NCBI GenBank assembly: GCA_963759235.1
Contig: CAVWYO010000005.1
Location: 372,001-436,000, forward strand
Length of the DNA: 64,000 nucleotides
Direction: 5' to 3'
Source: Bauldia sp963759235
GTDB lineage: Bacteria; Pseudomonadota; Alphaproteobacteria; Rhizobiales; Kaistiaceae
Shown: piece after piece, positions 42,692-52,268 of the stretch
How the letters are laid out: every line of letters begins with the position of its first letter
Position numbering within the stretch: position 1 is the first letter of the stretch
Translations under genes and position numbers: made by a program
Notes under the pieces: model-generated
The model's database searches: none
What the model saw: the letters and a program-made list of their open reading frames with translations, nothing else
What the model was told of the DNA's origin: nothing

Positions 42692-43324
42692 CTAACGCTG
42701 GGCCACCAGTGCCAGCAGATTGCCGCTCGGATCGCGGAAGAAGGCCATCCACTCCTCGACGCCCTTCTTGCCGAGGCGGCCTTCGTCGTCGCGGTGGACC
42801 ATCGCCGGCTTCTGCAGAAACGATACGCCGCGCTGGTGAAGCGTGCGGACCGCCTTGTCGATGTCCTCGACGAGGAAATAGAGCGTGGCTTCCGAAGCGG
42901 TTGCCGAGAGCAGCAGCCGCATGCCGCCGCCGAGGTTGAAGAAGGCAAGGCCGGGCGGCTCGAAGCGGTCGATGAAGCCGAGGCCGAGCACGTCCTTGTA
43001 AAAGCCGACGGCGGCATCGAGATCGGTGGCCAGCAAGGCGACCTGGTGGAGCCGGTCGACGGCGAAATCGCGCCGGACGGCAGGTCGCTTGGCTGGCGTA
43101 CGTGACGGTTTCGGCGCGGCGCGGGCGACGCTGACCCGCGCCTTTGGCGGCGCCTTGCCGGCGGGTTTCGTCCGGGTGGAACGGGTGGCTGTTTTCGCGC
43201 TCTTGGCAGCTAACGGCGCCGATTTTTTGCCGCGGCCGGCGGAGGCAGACCGGCCAGCGTTCTTGCCGGCAGGTGCCGGCTTCCTGGTTCCCCGTGCGCG
43301 ACTTTTGGCGCCTGCCACAACCAC
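42692..43324 (-). CDS. VOC-domain protein with a histone-H1-like basic N-terminus
   Basis: About 210 residues. The first 90 are almost only Ala, Lys, Arg, Pro, Ser and Thr (for example GKNAGRSASAGRGKKSAP and RTKPAGKAPPKARVSV), resembling histone H1 or nucleoid tails. From residue 95 follows a VOC domain: VDRLHQVALLATDLDAAVGF, FFNLGGGMRLLL and AFFRDPSGNLLALVAQ. I chose GTG 43324, which begins just inside the erpA stop region (stop 43326-43328), so translation may be coupled to erpA. The VOC part resembles methylmalonyl-CoA epimerase or glyoxalase families. The basic tail suggests DNA or RNA association, which is inference. Confidence 0.75.
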   Translation of the reverse strand: MVVAGAKSRARGTRKPAPAGKNAGRSASAGRGKKSAPLAAKSAKTATRSTRTKPAGKAPPKARVSVARAAPKPSRTPAKRPAVRRDFAVDRLHQVALLATDLDAAVGFYKDVLGLGFIDRFEPPGLAFFNLGGGMRLLLSATASEATLYFLVEDIDKAVRTLHQRGVSFLQKPAMVHRDDEGRLGKKGVEEWMAFFRDPSGNLLALVAQR

Positions 43325-43325
43325 C

Positions 43326-43667
43326 TCAGATGGAGAAGCTGGTTCCACAACCGCAGGACGCGGTCGCATTGGGATTGTCGATCTTGAACGATTGCCCGAT
43401 CAGATCGTCGACAAAATCGATGATCGACCCCTCCACATAGGGAAGAGAGACCGAATCAATCAGGACAACCGCCCCGTTCCGCTCGATAACGAGGTCGTCG
43501 GGCGCACGCCCCTGGTCGAGATCGAATCCATACTGAAAACCGGAGCAGCCACCCCCGGAAACGCTTACGCGCAAAGCGGTTCCGCCCGGTTCCGACGCCA
43601 AAATCCCGGCGATCCGGGAGGAGGCGCGGTCGGAAAGTGTCACACTTGCTACCGAAGCGTCTGTCAT
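43326..43667 (-). CDS. erpA: Iron-sulfur insertion protein ErpA type
   Basis: A 113-residue A-type carrier delivering Fe-S clusters to apoproteins. The three ligand cysteines are in VSGGGCSGFQYGF and NPNATASCGCGTSFSI. Length and the position between exoR-xthA and dgt fit the ErpA gene of rhizobia. It is divergent from dgt (78 bases apart). The second A-type carrier of the window (26621) is the SUF-linked one, so this may serve essential or respiratory targets. Confidence 0.9.
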   Translation of the reverse strand: MTDASVASVTLSDRASSRIAGILASEPGGTALRVSVSGGGCSGFQYGFDLDQGRAPDDLVIERNGAVVLIDSVSLPYVEGSIIDFVDDLIGQSFKIDNPNATASCGCGTSFSI

Positions 43668-43745
43668 CGCTTGTCTTTCCAGCTAGCCGATAGTTATGAA
43701 GACGCTGGGTCGAAGTCAATCGCTGAGGGAACCCCCGTATTGGCG

Positions 43746-44945
43746 ATGATCACCGAGAGGATCGGTTTTGGCGAGCGGAACCGGGCTCCTTTTGCCTCCG
43801 ATCCGTGGCTTAGCCGGGGTCGACTTTTTCCCGAACCGGCAAGCCCGACCCGCACGGAATTCCAGCGCGACCGCGACCGGGTCATCCATTCGACGGCGTT
43901 TCGCCGACTGCGCGAGAAGACGCAGGTTTTTCTTGTGGATGAGGGCGATCACTACCGCACGCGCCTGACCCACACCCTGGAGGTCGCGCAGATCGCCCGC
44001 GCGCTGGCGAGGTCGCTCCGCCTCGACGAGGACCTCGCCGAGGCCTTGGCGCTTGCTCACGATCTCGGTCATCCGCCCTTCGGCCATGCGGGCGAGCGGG
44101 CCCTCGATGCCGCGATGGCCGAATTCGGCGGCTTCGATCACAACGCCCAGAGCCTCAGCGTCGTCACCCGGTTGGAGCGGCGCTATCCTCGCTTCGACGG
44201 GCTGAATCTGACGTGGGAGGCGCTCGAAGGGCTGGTCAAGCACAACGGCCCGCTCGTCAGCCGGGACGGTGCGCCGTCACCGCGCTATGCGGCGCACGGC
44301 ATCCCGGATGCGATCAGCCGATTTTCGAACCAGGTCGATCTCTGGCTATGGAGCTGGCCGGGCGCCGAAGCGCAGGCCGCCGCCATCGCCGACGACATCG
44401 CCTACGACGCCCACGACATCGACGACGGACTGCGGGCGGGGCTGCTGACGCTCGAAAGCCTCGGCGAGCTGGCGCTCCCCGGCCGCGTCCTCGCCGACAT
44501 CGCGGCGGACTATCCAGGTCTCGCGCCGGAGCGCGTCGTGCATGAACTCACCCGACGCCTCATCACCGCGATGATCGAGGACGTGATGGCGGAATCGCTC
44601 CGCCGGCTCGATGTGTTGATGCCGGCTTCGGCCGACGCCATCCGGGTCGCCGCGGAGCCGGTCGTTGCCTTCTCCGGCGCCATGCAAGAGGCGGACGAGG
44701 AAATCAAGGGACGGCTCGGCGTCGCGGTCTACCGCCATGAGTCGGTGATGGCGGTGATGCGGGAGGCGGAGGAGATCGTGAGACGCCTGTTCGACCGCTA
44801 CCGAGCCGATCCGGCGACGATGCCGGCAAGCTGGCGCCCGGCGTCGGGGTCCGACGAGGCGACCGCCGCCCGGCAGGTCGCGGATTTCCTTGCCGGCATG
44901 ACGGACCGCTACGCGACGGCGGAGTATCAGCGGCTGTTCGGTTGA
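43746..44945 (+). CDS. dgt: Deoxyguanosinetriphosphate triphosphohydrolase-like protein
   Basis: An HD-superfamily dNTP triphosphohydrolase that trims deoxynucleotide pools. It is 399 residues. The HD metal residues are in RTRLTHTLEVAQI and LAHDLGHPPFGHAGE, and later ISRFSNQVDLWLWS and DDIAYDAHDIDDG. The ATG at 43746 (MITERIGFGERNRAPF) fits the family start; a TTG two codons earlier is possible. It precedes argS as in related genomes. Its exact nucleotide preference is not clear from sequence; the family is often called dGTPase-like. Confidence 0.93.
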   Translation: MITERIGFGERNRAPFASDPWLSRGRLFPEPASPTRTEFQRDRDRVIHSTAFRRLREKTQVFLVDEGDHYRTRLTHTLEVAQIARALARSLRLDEDLAEALALAHDLGHPPFGHAGERALDAAMAEFGGFDHNAQSLSVVTRLERRYPRFDGLNLTWEALEGLVKHNGPLVSRDGAPSPRYAAHGIPDAISRFSNQVDLWLWSWPGAEAQAAAIADDIAYDAHDIDDGLRAGLLTLESLGELALPGRVLADIAADYPGLAPERVVHELTRRLITAMIEDVMAESLRRLDVLMPASADAIRVAAEPVVAFSGAMQEADEEIKGRLGVAVYRHESVMAVMREAEEIVRRLFDRYRADPATMPASWRPASGSDEATAARQVADFLAGMTDRYATAEYQRLFG

Positions 44946-45062
44946 GGCGCCGCCGGTTGTCCGCCCGCCCGGGCCGCCGTCGGGGCGCAGGGTGTTTGAC
45001 GGAGGAGGCGAATTGGGATAGGCGGCGCCTGCGTTCCCCCACCCCATGGCTCTCGCCGCTCG

Positions 45063-46820
45063 ATGGATATTTTCCAGGATTTCACGAACAGGCTTAAGAA
45101 CGCGGTTGAACGGGTTGCCAGCCAAACAGGAATGTCGGGCGTCGACACGGCCCGCGTCGTGGTGGAACCGCCGCGGGACGCCGCACATGGCGACCTTGCC
45201 TGCAACGCGGCAATGGTTCTGGCCAAGCCGCTCGGCCTGAAGCCGCGCGACCTCGCCACCCGCATTGCGGCGGTAATGGCCGACGATCCGGATGTCGATG
45301 CCGCCGAGGTGGCCGGGCCGGGATTCATCAACCTTCGCGTGACCACGGACTATTGGCACAAGGCGCTGAAATCGTTGATGCAAGCCGGCAGCGCTTATGG
45401 CCGTTCCGACCTCGGTGCCGGCAGCCGGGTCAACGTCGAGTACGTTTCTGCCAATCCGACCGGGCCGATGCACATCGGACATTGCCGGGGAGCGGTGGTC
45501 GGCGACGCGCTTGCCAAGCTGCTCGAAGCGGCCGGCTACGCGGTCACCCGCGAATACTACGTCAACGACGCCGGCTCCCAGGTCGATGCGCTCGCCCGGT
45601 CCGCCTATCTCAGATATTGCGAGGCGCTGGGCGAAACGATCGGGCCGATTCCGGAGGGGCTCTATCCCGGCGACTATCTCAAGCTGGTCGGCGAGGCCCT
45701 GGCGGCGGAGCATGGCGACCTTCTGCTGGCGATGCCCGAGGCGGAGTGGCTGCCGATCGTGCGGGTTACCACGGTCGACGCCATGATGGCGGCCATCCGC
45801 GACGATCTTGCCACCCTCGACATCACCCACGACGTCTTCTTCTCCGAGCGTTCGCTGACCGAGGGCAGCCCGAGCGCCGTCGAGGCGGCGATCGCGGCTC
45901 TGGCGGCAAAGGGCCTGATCTACGAGGGCCGTCTTCCGCCGCCCAAGGGGCAGCTTCCCGACGATTGGGAAGACCGCGAACAAATGCTTTTTCGCGCGAC
46001 GGAGTTCGGTGACGACATCGACCGGCCGCTCTTGAAGTCGGACGGCAGCCCGACCTATTTCGCCTCCGACATTGCCTATCACTACGACAAGCTGCGGCGC
46101 GGGTTCCGCCACATGATCGACGTGTGGGGCGCCGATCACGGTGGCTATATCCGGCGGATGCAGGCGGCGATCGCGGCGCTCGGCGGCGACGAGGTCAGCT
46201 TCGAGGTGAAGATCGTTCAGCTCGTCCGGCTGTTGAGCGGCGGCGAGCCGGTCAAGATGTCGAAACGGGCAGGGGACTTCGTCACCCTCCGCGATCTGGT
46301 CGATGAAGTCGGACCCGACCCGATTCGTTTCATGATGGTGTTCCGCAAGAACGACGCGCCGCTCGACTTCGACTTCCAGAAGGTCACCGAACAGTCGAGG
46401 GACAATCCGGTCTTCTACGTCCAGTACGCCCATGCGCGCACCTGCTCGGTGCAGCGGCAGGCCGCGGTGGAAATGCCCGGCCTGGACATCACCGATGCGG
46501 CCCTCTCCTCAGCTCCGCTCGACCGCCTGACCGATGTCGGCGAAATGGCTCTAATCCGCCGTTTGTTGGAGTATCCGCGGACGATCGAATCCGCCGCCGA
46601 AGCACAGGAGCCGCACCGCATCGCGTTCTACCTGTACGACCTGGCTTCCGAGTTCCATGCGCACTGGAATCGTGGCAAGGAGTTGCCGCAATTGCGCTTT
46701 ATTAACCAAACCGATTCACATTCTACTTTGGCGCGGCTCGCTCTCGTTCATGCCATAAAATTGGTGTTGTCGTCGGGATTGGGTATTCTTGGCGTGAGCG
46801 CGCCGGAGGAGATGCGTTGA
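45063..46820 (+). CDS. argS: Arginyl-tRNA synthetase
   Basis: Charges tRNA-Arg with arginine; a class I synthetase of 585 residues. Motifs: HIGH in NPTGPMHIGHCRGAVVGDAL, the ATP-binding region VWGADHGGYIRRM, KMSKR in GEPVKMSKRAGDFV, and a C-terminal anticodon-binding DALR domain. The N-terminal Arg-specific domain reads VVVEPPRDAAHGDLACNAAM. The ATG at 45063 begins the conserved N-terminus (MDIFQDF). It precedes the SPOR gene in the usual order. Confidence 0.96.
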   Translation: MDIFQDFTNRLKNAVERVASQTGMSGVDTARVVVEPPRDAAHGDLACNAAMVLAKPLGLKPRDLATRIAAVMADDPDVDAAEVAGPGFINLRVTTDYWHKALKSLMQAGSAYGRSDLGAGSRVNVEYVSANPTGPMHIGHCRGAVVGDALAKLLEAAGYAVTREYYVNDAGSQVDALARSAYLRYCEALGETIGPIPEGLYPGDYLKLVGEALAAEHGDLLLAMPEAEWLPIVRVTTVDAMMAAIRDDLATLDITHDVFFSERSLTEGSPSAVEAAIAALAAKGLIYEGRLPPPKGQLPDDWEDREQMLFRATEFGDDIDRPLLKSDGSPTYFASDIAYHYDKLRRGFRHMIDVWGADHGGYIRRMQAAIAALGGDEVSFEVKIVQLVRLLSGGEPVKMSKRAGDFVTLRDLVDEVGPDPIRFMMVFRKNDAPLDFDFQKVTEQSRDNPVFYVQYAHARTCSVQRQAAVEMPGLDITDAALSSAPLDRLTDVGEMALIRRLLEYPRTIESAAEAQEPHRIAFYLYDLASEFHAHWNRGKELPQLRFINQTDSHSTLARLALVHAIKLVLSSGLGILGVSAPEEMR

Positions 46821-46869
46821 CGTCGCTGGGGGAAGCGACCCGCCGGACTCCTGGAGTGAAAACTGAAAT

Positions 46870-49278
46870 ATGCCTGACCGTTACGATCCGAAGCTTTCGG
46901 TCCGCCCGCTGAGCGAGCGGCGGCACGATCCGGCCGCGGCCGACGACGATCCGCTCGCCGAGTTGGCCCGTATCGTCACCGGCCGGTCAACCTACGATCC
47001 GGGTCCGGGGAGCAAGATCAAGACTGAAGCCGCTCCCGAATCATCGGAAGAGACCGATCTTGGGCGCGATCTTGAATCCGAGCTGTTGAACGAACTGCAG
47101 GCGGCGTTCGCGGCCGTGCGCGAGCCGTTCGATTCCTCCCCATCGCCCCCGCCGTCCGAGCGGTCGGCGGATGAGACGCCACCGCCGGAGCGTCTTGTGA
47201 GGAATAGTGCGCCGGCACCGGCGCCGCCGGTCGAGCCGGCGCGGCCCGAGCCCGCTTCCGGCCGTGTGGCGAGTGCCGACGTTCCGAGCCTGGAAGAGCT
47301 TCTGTCCGGGCTGGCGGAGTCGTTGGCACCGGAGGAGGAGCGAAATCCGCCGCCGCCGGCTCCGGCGATGTCGCCTCCACTACCGGAGCCGCCGGCACCT
47401 TCCGCCCCGTTCCCCCCCGTCGCGCGAACGCAGCCCCCGGTGCCGCCGTCAAGGCCGATTGCCGCGCCCGAGCCGCCGCCGGAGCCGTCCGGCCCACGGC
47501 CGCCGCCGCCGACCTTGCTTCGCCGGCCTGTCGCAGTCGAGCGACCCGGTGCGGTCGAGCGACCCGTCGCCCCGGATCGACCTCCGGTGGCCGAGCGATA
47601 CGTGGAACCCGAGCGGCCGACGATCGCGGATCGCCCGAGCCCCCCGGATCGGCCCATGGCCCCCGAGCGGCCCGTCGTCCGAGAGCCGCCCATGGCCCCG
47701 GAGCGGGCAGCCGCCGAACGACCCGACGTTTCCCGGCTGCGGATTCGCCCGGCGCCGCCGATGGCGCCGCCCGATGAGGACGAGGCGCCGATGGTCCCGC
47801 CGCCGCCGCAGGACACGCGCTGGCAACGAGCCGATCAGCACCCTCCGCAGCCTCCGCATCCTCCACGGCGTCCGCCGGAGGGGCTGAGCCGGTTTGCGCC
47901 GCCGCGCGCCGCCGCACAAATCCGCCCCCCGCCGTCGGCGCCCGAACCTGAGATCGAACCGGAGGACGCGGTCGAGTTCGCCGGCGAGCCGGTTGAAGAC
48001 GCCGACGTCGGGTTTGACGATGCGTTCACGCTCGAGGACCTCGATGCCGCCGCTTACGCGCCGGAGGACGATCTTCCGCCGTTTCCGGAAGAGGAATTGG
48101 CCAGCCTCAAGCGCCGACGCTCCGGTCGCGCCTTCGCGGCGGTCGGCGCGGTACTGATTATCGTTGCCGCGGGTGCTGCCGCGGTCTTCCTCTTCCGCGG
48201 CGACGGGTCGGTTAGCTCGCCGCCGCCGATCATCGCGGCCGACGCGACGCCCACCAAAGTCGCCCCGGCCGAACAGCCCGCCAACGAATCGGACCAGCAA
48301 AGCAAACTGATCTACGATCGCGTCGACAATGGCGACGGCGGCGACCAGACCACCCTGGTTACCAACGGCGATGAAGCAATCGCCCAGATTCCGCCGGTCG
48401 ACGAGGAGACGAGCAACAATGCGATCACCCGGGTGATCATTCCCGGGGGGCCGGGGATCGATGGCCCGATGGGGGACACTGGCGACGCAGCCGCAGCCGG
48501 CGACGGATCCGTCACCGGCGAGCCTCCGCCGGCTCCGGAGTCCGATACGCTTGGACCGAAGAAGGTTCGCACCGTCGTGGTCAGGCCGGACGGCACGATC
48601 GTCAGCAGCGAGGCGGTTGACGAGGGTGCCAATGCGGCACCCGACGAGGGCGCCGCATCCGGTGACGCCTCCGACATCGCACTCCCTACGCCGGCGCCGT
48701 CGACGCGCACCGATATGGACGAAGTGCTGGACGGTAACAAAGACCTGTCCGTCAATCCCGACCCGCTCGGCGTCACCAACCCGGACAATTCGCCCGACGA
48801 CATGGCGTCGCCGCCTCCCGGAACGGTTCCGGCGGGCGACCAGACGACCGAGGTTATCGTTGCAGAGACCCCGGCGCCCGCCGAGCCGGCGGTTACACCG
48901 GATCCGCCGCGCAAGATCACCCCGCCGCCGGCCAAGGCGGCGGCTCCGGCAACCGTTGCCTCGACCGGCGGTAGCGGGCCGATCAACCTGACGCCGGGCA
49001 CGTCGACCCAATCCAGCGGCCCGCATGTCGCCGCCGGCGGAGTTCTCGTCCAGGTGTCGGCGCAGCGCAGCGAAGACGCGGCGCGCGCCAGCTATCGCGG
49101 CCTGCAGAGCCGCTACCCGAATATTCTCGGGCCGTATCAGGCGGCCATCATCCGCGCCGATCTCGGCGACCGGGGAATCTACTTCCGCGTCCGCATCGGT
49201 CCGTTCTCCAGCAGCGACGCCACCCGCCTCTGCGACGACCTCAAGGCGGCCGGCGGGGACTGCCTCCTGGCGCGATAG
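46870..49278 (+). CDS. SPOR-domain cell-envelope protein
   Basis: An 802-residue protein. Residues 1-400 are highly charged and proline-rich with repeats such as PERP and PPPP, likely unstructured and cytoplasmic. One membrane segment (AFAAVGAVLIIVAAGAAAVFLF) lies near 418-440. A periplasmic linker follows, then a SPOR domain at about 720-802 (VLVQVSAQRSEDAARASYRG and FRVRIGPFSSSDA). SPOR domains bind denuded peptidoglycan at division sites. The gene lies between argS and nagZ, a conserved order, so a role in septal cell-wall metabolism is likely. Confidence 0.88.
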   Translation: MPDRYDPKLSVRPLSERRHDPAAADDDPLAELARIVTGRSTYDPGPGSKIKTEAAPESSEETDLGRDLESELLNELQAAFAAVREPFDSSPSPPPSERSADETPPPERLVRNSAPAPAPPVEPARPEPASGRVASADVPSLEELLSGLAESLAPEEERNPPPPAPAMSPPLPEPPAPSAPFPPVARTQPPVPPSRPIAAPEPPPEPSGPRPPPPTLLRRPVAVERPGAVERPVAPDRPPVAERYVEPERPTIADRPSPPDRPMAPERPVVREPPMAPERAAAERPDVSRLRIRPAPPMAPPDEDEAPMVPPPPQDTRWQRADQHPPQPPHPPRRPPEGLSRFAPPRAAAQIRPPPSAPEPEIEPEDAVEFAGEPVEDADVGFDDAFTLEDLDAAAYAPEDDLPPFPEEELASLKRRRSGRAFAAVGAVLIIVAAGAAAVFLFRGDGSVSSPPPIIAADATPTKVAPAEQPANESDQQSKLIYDRVDNGDGGDQTTLVTNGDEAIAQIPPVDEETSNNAITRVIIPGGPGIDGPMGDTGDAAAAGDGSVTGEPPPAPESDTLGPKKVRTVVVRPDGTIVSSEAVDEGANAAPDEGAASGDASDIALPTPAPSTRTDMDEVLDGNKDLSVNPDPLGVTNPDNSPDDMASPPPGTVPAGDQTTEVIVAETPAPAEPAVTPDPPRKITPPPAKAAAPATVASTGGSGPINLTPGTSTQSSGPHVAAGGVLVQVSAQRSEDAARASYRGLQSRYPNILGPYQAAIIRADLGDRGIYFRVRIGPFSSSDATRLCDDLKAAGGDCLLAR

Positions 49279-49297
49279 CGGCGAGCCGGCAGCAGCG

Positions 49298-50326
49298 ATG
49301 GTCAAGGCTTTCATTTCCGGCTGCGCCGGCACCCGTCTTTCCGCCGGGGAGACGGCGTTCTTCGCCGAGGAGCAGCCTTGGGGCCTGATCCTTTTCGCAC
49401 GGAACTGCGAGACGCCCGAGCAGCTCCGCGACCTGGTGGCAAGCTTCCGGACCGCGGTTGCCCGGCCCGAAGCGCCCGTTCTGATCGACCAGGAGGGCGG
49501 CCGGGTCCGCCGCTTGAAGCCTCCGTCGTGGCCGGACTATCCCGCCGCACTCGCGCTCGGAGCGATCGGCGAACGTGACCGGGAGAAAGGCATCCGCGCG
49601 GCCTGGCTGCACGGCCGGCTGATCGCCGCCGACCTCGCCGAACTCGGCATCACGGTCGACTGCATGCCGGTTCTCGACGTCATCGCGGCCGACGCCAGCC
49701 AGGCGATCGGCGATCGCTCCTTCGGGGGCGATCCGGAACTGGTTGCCGCGCTCGGCCGGGCGATCGCCGACGGCCTGATGGCGGGAGGCGTCTGCCCGGT
49801 GATCAAGCATATCCCCGGCCAGGGACGGGCAACATCCGACAGTCACCTTGCGCTGCCGGTGGTCGGCGCCGATCTCGCCACATTGGCCGCCACCGATTTC
49901 GTTCCGTTCCAGGCGCTGGCGGATCTCCCGGCGGCGATGACCGGCCATGTCGTCTATGCGGCCATCGACGCGTCGCGCCCGGCGACCACCTCAGCGATCG
50001 TGATCCGGGATATCATCCGGGGGCGAATCGGTTTTGACGGGTTGCTGATGAGTGACGACATGTCGATGAAGGCGCTGTCTGGGGATTACGGTGAAAGGAC
50101 GGCGGCAATCCATGACGCCGGCTGCGATATCGTGCTTCATTGCAACGGTCGGATCGAGGAGATGCGCGCGGTCGCCGACGCGGCTCCCCGGCTCGCCGGG
50201 ATCTCCAGCGAGCGGGCGAGCCGTCTCCGCGATACGATCACAACCCCGTCGCCTTTCGATCGCCGTGCCGGACGCGAGGAATTCCTGGCGCTGATCGCCG
50301 GCGCCGACCGGGCGCTGCAGGCCTGA
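49298..50326 (+). CDS. nagZ: Beta-N-acetylhexosaminidase
   Basis: A GH3 enzyme that removes GlcNAc from muropeptide fragments in the cytoplasm during wall recycling. It is 342 residues from ATG 49298. Motifs: LIDQEGGRVRRLKPP, VCPVIKHIPGQGRATSDSH, VYAAIDAS, and SDDMSMKALSGDY, which contains the catalytic Asp. The catalytic His is in the KHIPGQGRATSDSH loop. It lies directly after the SPOR gene and four bases upstream of scpA, so these form an operon. It complements anmK (5970). Confidence 0.94.
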   Translation: MVKAFISGCAGTRLSAGETAFFAEEQPWGLILFARNCETPEQLRDLVASFRTAVARPEAPVLIDQEGGRVRRLKPPSWPDYPAALALGAIGERDREKGIRAAWLHGRLIAADLAELGITVDCMPVLDVIAADASQAIGDRSFGGDPELVAALGRAIADGLMAGGVCPVIKHIPGQGRATSDSHLALPVVGADLATLAATDFVPFQALADLPAAMTGHVVYAAIDASRPATTSAIVIRDIIRGRIGFDGLLMSDDMSMKALSGDYGERTAAIHDAGCDIVLHCNGRIEEMRAVADAAPRLAGISSERASRLRDTITTPSPFDRRAGREEFLALIAGADRALQA

Positions 50327-50329
50327 CCG

Positions 50330-51151
50330 ATGACGGCGCCCACCCCGGACCAAAGCGAGATCTGGGAGACCTTCCGGCCGCTCGACCGCGGCGGCGAACC
50401 GGAGCTGGTGGTCGACGTCGACGGCTTCGAGGGGCCGCTCGACCTGTTGCTGGCGTTGGCGCGCAGCCAGAAGGTCGACATCACCCGCATCTCGATTCTG
50501 GCGCTTGCCGAACAATACCTGGCCTTCATCGAGAAGGTCCGGCAACTCCGCCTCGAAGTGGCGGCCGACTATCTGGTGATGGCGGCGTGGCTCGCCTACC
50601 TCAAGTCGCGCCTGTTGTTGCCCGAGGCCGAGACCGACGAGCCGACCGGCGAGGAACTGGCGGCGGACCTCGCCTTCCGTCTCCAGCGCCTCGAAGCGAT
50701 GCGCGAGGCGGCGGCGCGCCTCGCCAACCGCGACCGCCTCGGCCGCGACGTCTTCGCCCGCGGCGCGCCGGAGCCCGTCGAGATCGTCAAGCGGAGCGAC
50801 TATTCGGCGACGCTCTACGACCTTCTGTCGGCGTACGCCGCTCGGCGCCAGGAGCAATCCATCGCCATCGTCCATGTCCGCCGGCGCGCGGTGTGGTCGC
50901 TGCAGGAAGCCAAGGAACTGCTTGCCGGGATTATCGGCAAGCTCGCCGATTGGGCGCCGCTCAACGCCTTCCTGTCGCCTTATCTGACCGCCGAGGCCCG
51001 GGCGACCGTCACGGCGAGCACCTTCGGCGCCAGTCTGGAACTCGTGCGCGAGGGGCGGATCGAGCTTTGCCAGACCGAGGCTTTCGCCCCCCTCTACATC
51101 CGCGACCGCATGCCGGTTGCGCTCGTCACACCGGAGACCGGCAATGGCTAG
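50330..51151 (+). CDS. scpA: Segregation and condensation protein ScpA
   Basis: The kleisin subunit of the SMC-ScpAB complex, which compacts and separates chromosomes. It is 273 residues with the N-terminal SMC-neck segment FEGPLDLLLALARSQKVDIT, central KSRLLLPE, and a C-terminal winged-helix region. The start ATG at 50330 follows nagZ by three bases. It overlaps scpB by 8 bases, indicating coupled translation. SMC itself is not in the window. Confidence 0.92.
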   Translation: MTAPTPDQSEIWETFRPLDRGGEPELVVDVDGFEGPLDLLLALARSQKVDITRISILALAEQYLAFIEKVRQLRLEVAADYLVMAAWLAYLKSRLLLPEAETDEPTGEELAADLAFRLQRLEAMREAAARLANRDRLGRDVFARGAPEPVEIVKRSDYSATLYDLLSAYAARRQEQSIAIVHVRRRAVWSLQEAKELLAGIIGKLADWAPLNAFLSPYLTAEARATVTASTFGASLELVREGRIELCQTEAFAPLYIRDRMPVALVTPETGNG

Positions 51152-51869
51152 CCCCAAACCCGTCGTCACCATCGCCGTCGACAACGACGCGGCCGCCGAG
51201 GGCCAGTCGCCCGAGGAACGCCGCCGGGCGCTCCGCGTGGCCGAGGCGCTGCTTTTCGCCGCAGCCGAACCGTTATCGGCGGACGATCTGGCGCGCCGGC
51301 TGCCTGAAAACGCCGACGTCACGGGGCTGTTGCGCGATCTTCAGGAGACCTATGCCGACCGCGGCGTCAATCTGGTTCAGGTGGCGGGGAAGTGGAGCCT
51401 GCGGACCGCGGCCGACCTGTCGTTCCTGCTTTCCCGCGACGCGGTGGAACAGAAGCGGCTTTCCCGCGCCGCCATGGAGACACTGGCGATCATCGCCTAT
51501 CACCAGCCGGTTACCCGGGCCGAAATCGAGGAAATCCGGGGCGTTGCCACGTCGAAGGGGACGCTCGACCTGCTGCTCGAGACCGGCTGGATCAGGATGC
51601 GTGGCCGCCGGCGTTCGCCCGGCCGGCCGGTCACCTACGGCACCAGCGAAGCATTTCTCTCCCATTTCGGCCTGGACAGCGTCAGCGACCTCCCCGGCCT
51701 CGACGAATTAAAGGGCGCCGGCCTGCTCGACAGCCGGGTCCCGCCGGATTTCAGCATTCCCGAGCCGCATGCCGGCGACGAATTGAGGGAGGACGAGGAC
51801 CCGCTGGAGGAGGACGAATTCCGCGCCGAATTGCGGGCGGAAGAGGACACGGAGCCGGATGCGGACTGA
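51144..51869 (+). CDS. scpB: Segregation and condensation protein ScpB
   Basis: A winged-helix dimer that regulates the ScpA-SMC ring. It is about 241 residues. Family signs are RVAEALLFAAAEPLSADDLA, SFLLSRDAVEQKRLSRAAME, AIIAYHQPVTRAEIEEIRG and TSEAFLSHFGLDS. The C-terminal 50 residues are highly acidic and variable. The ATG at 51144 lies within the scpA end. It precedes tatA by 112 bases; the same order is seen in relatives. Confidence 0.92.
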   Translation: MASPKPVVTIAVDNDAAAEGQSPEERRRALRVAEALLFAAAEPLSADDLARRLPENADVTGLLRDLQETYADRGVNLVQVAGKWSLRTAADLSFLLSRDAVEQKRLSRAAMETLAIIAYHQPVTRAEIEEIRGVATSKGTLDLLLETGWIRMRGRRRSPGRPVTYGTSEAFLSHFGLDSVSDLPGLDELKGAGLLDSRVPPDFSIPEPHAGDELREDEDPLEEDEFRAELRAEEDTEPDAD

Positions 51870-51981
51870 GTTCGGTTTGCCTTGACGGGCAAATCCCCCT
51901 ACATCCCGTGTCAGGTGTCGATTGCGGTGCGTGTTGGCGTCTGCGATAGTCGGCGCAATCTAGCGATTTGGAGTAAGGCTG

Positions 51982-52200
51982 ATGGGTTCACTCAGCATCT
52001 GGCACTGGCTGATCGTCATACTGGTCGTCGTGCTTCTGTTCGGACGTGGCAAGATCTCCGACCTGATGGGCGACGTTGCCAAGGGCGTGAAGAGCTTCAA
52101 GAAGGGGCTCGCCGACGACGACGATCCGAAGAAGATCGACGAAAAGCCTGGGGTGACCGTCGACGTCGAGGCGTCGCAGGAAAAGACCAAGGTTACCTGA
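51982..52200 (+). CDS. tatA: Twin-arginine translocase TatA
   Basis: A 72-residue single-span membrane protein that assembles into the export pore for folded proteins. The hydrophobic helix reads IWHWLIVILVVVLLFG (residues 6-21), followed by the conserved FGRGKISDLMGDVAKGVKSF amphipathic helix and an acidic/Lys tail. It is the first gene of tatABC. The ATG at 51982 has GGAGTAAGGCTG upstream. tatB follows after 68 bases. Confidence 0.93.
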   Translation: MGSLSIWHWLIVILVVVLLFGRGKISDLMGDVAKGVKSFKKGLADDDDPKKIDEKPGVTVDVEASQEKTKVT

Positions 52201-52268
52201 TCGCACGTCCAAGGCGCGTGCAATCGGGCCGCGACGGCAGGCGCCGCTAGCGGCCGGACAACTGTTTC

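Noticed and set aside
44346..46433. A 695-residue minus-strand reading frame across dgt and argS
   Set aside because: It spans two genuine genes on the other strand and shows typical shadow composition.
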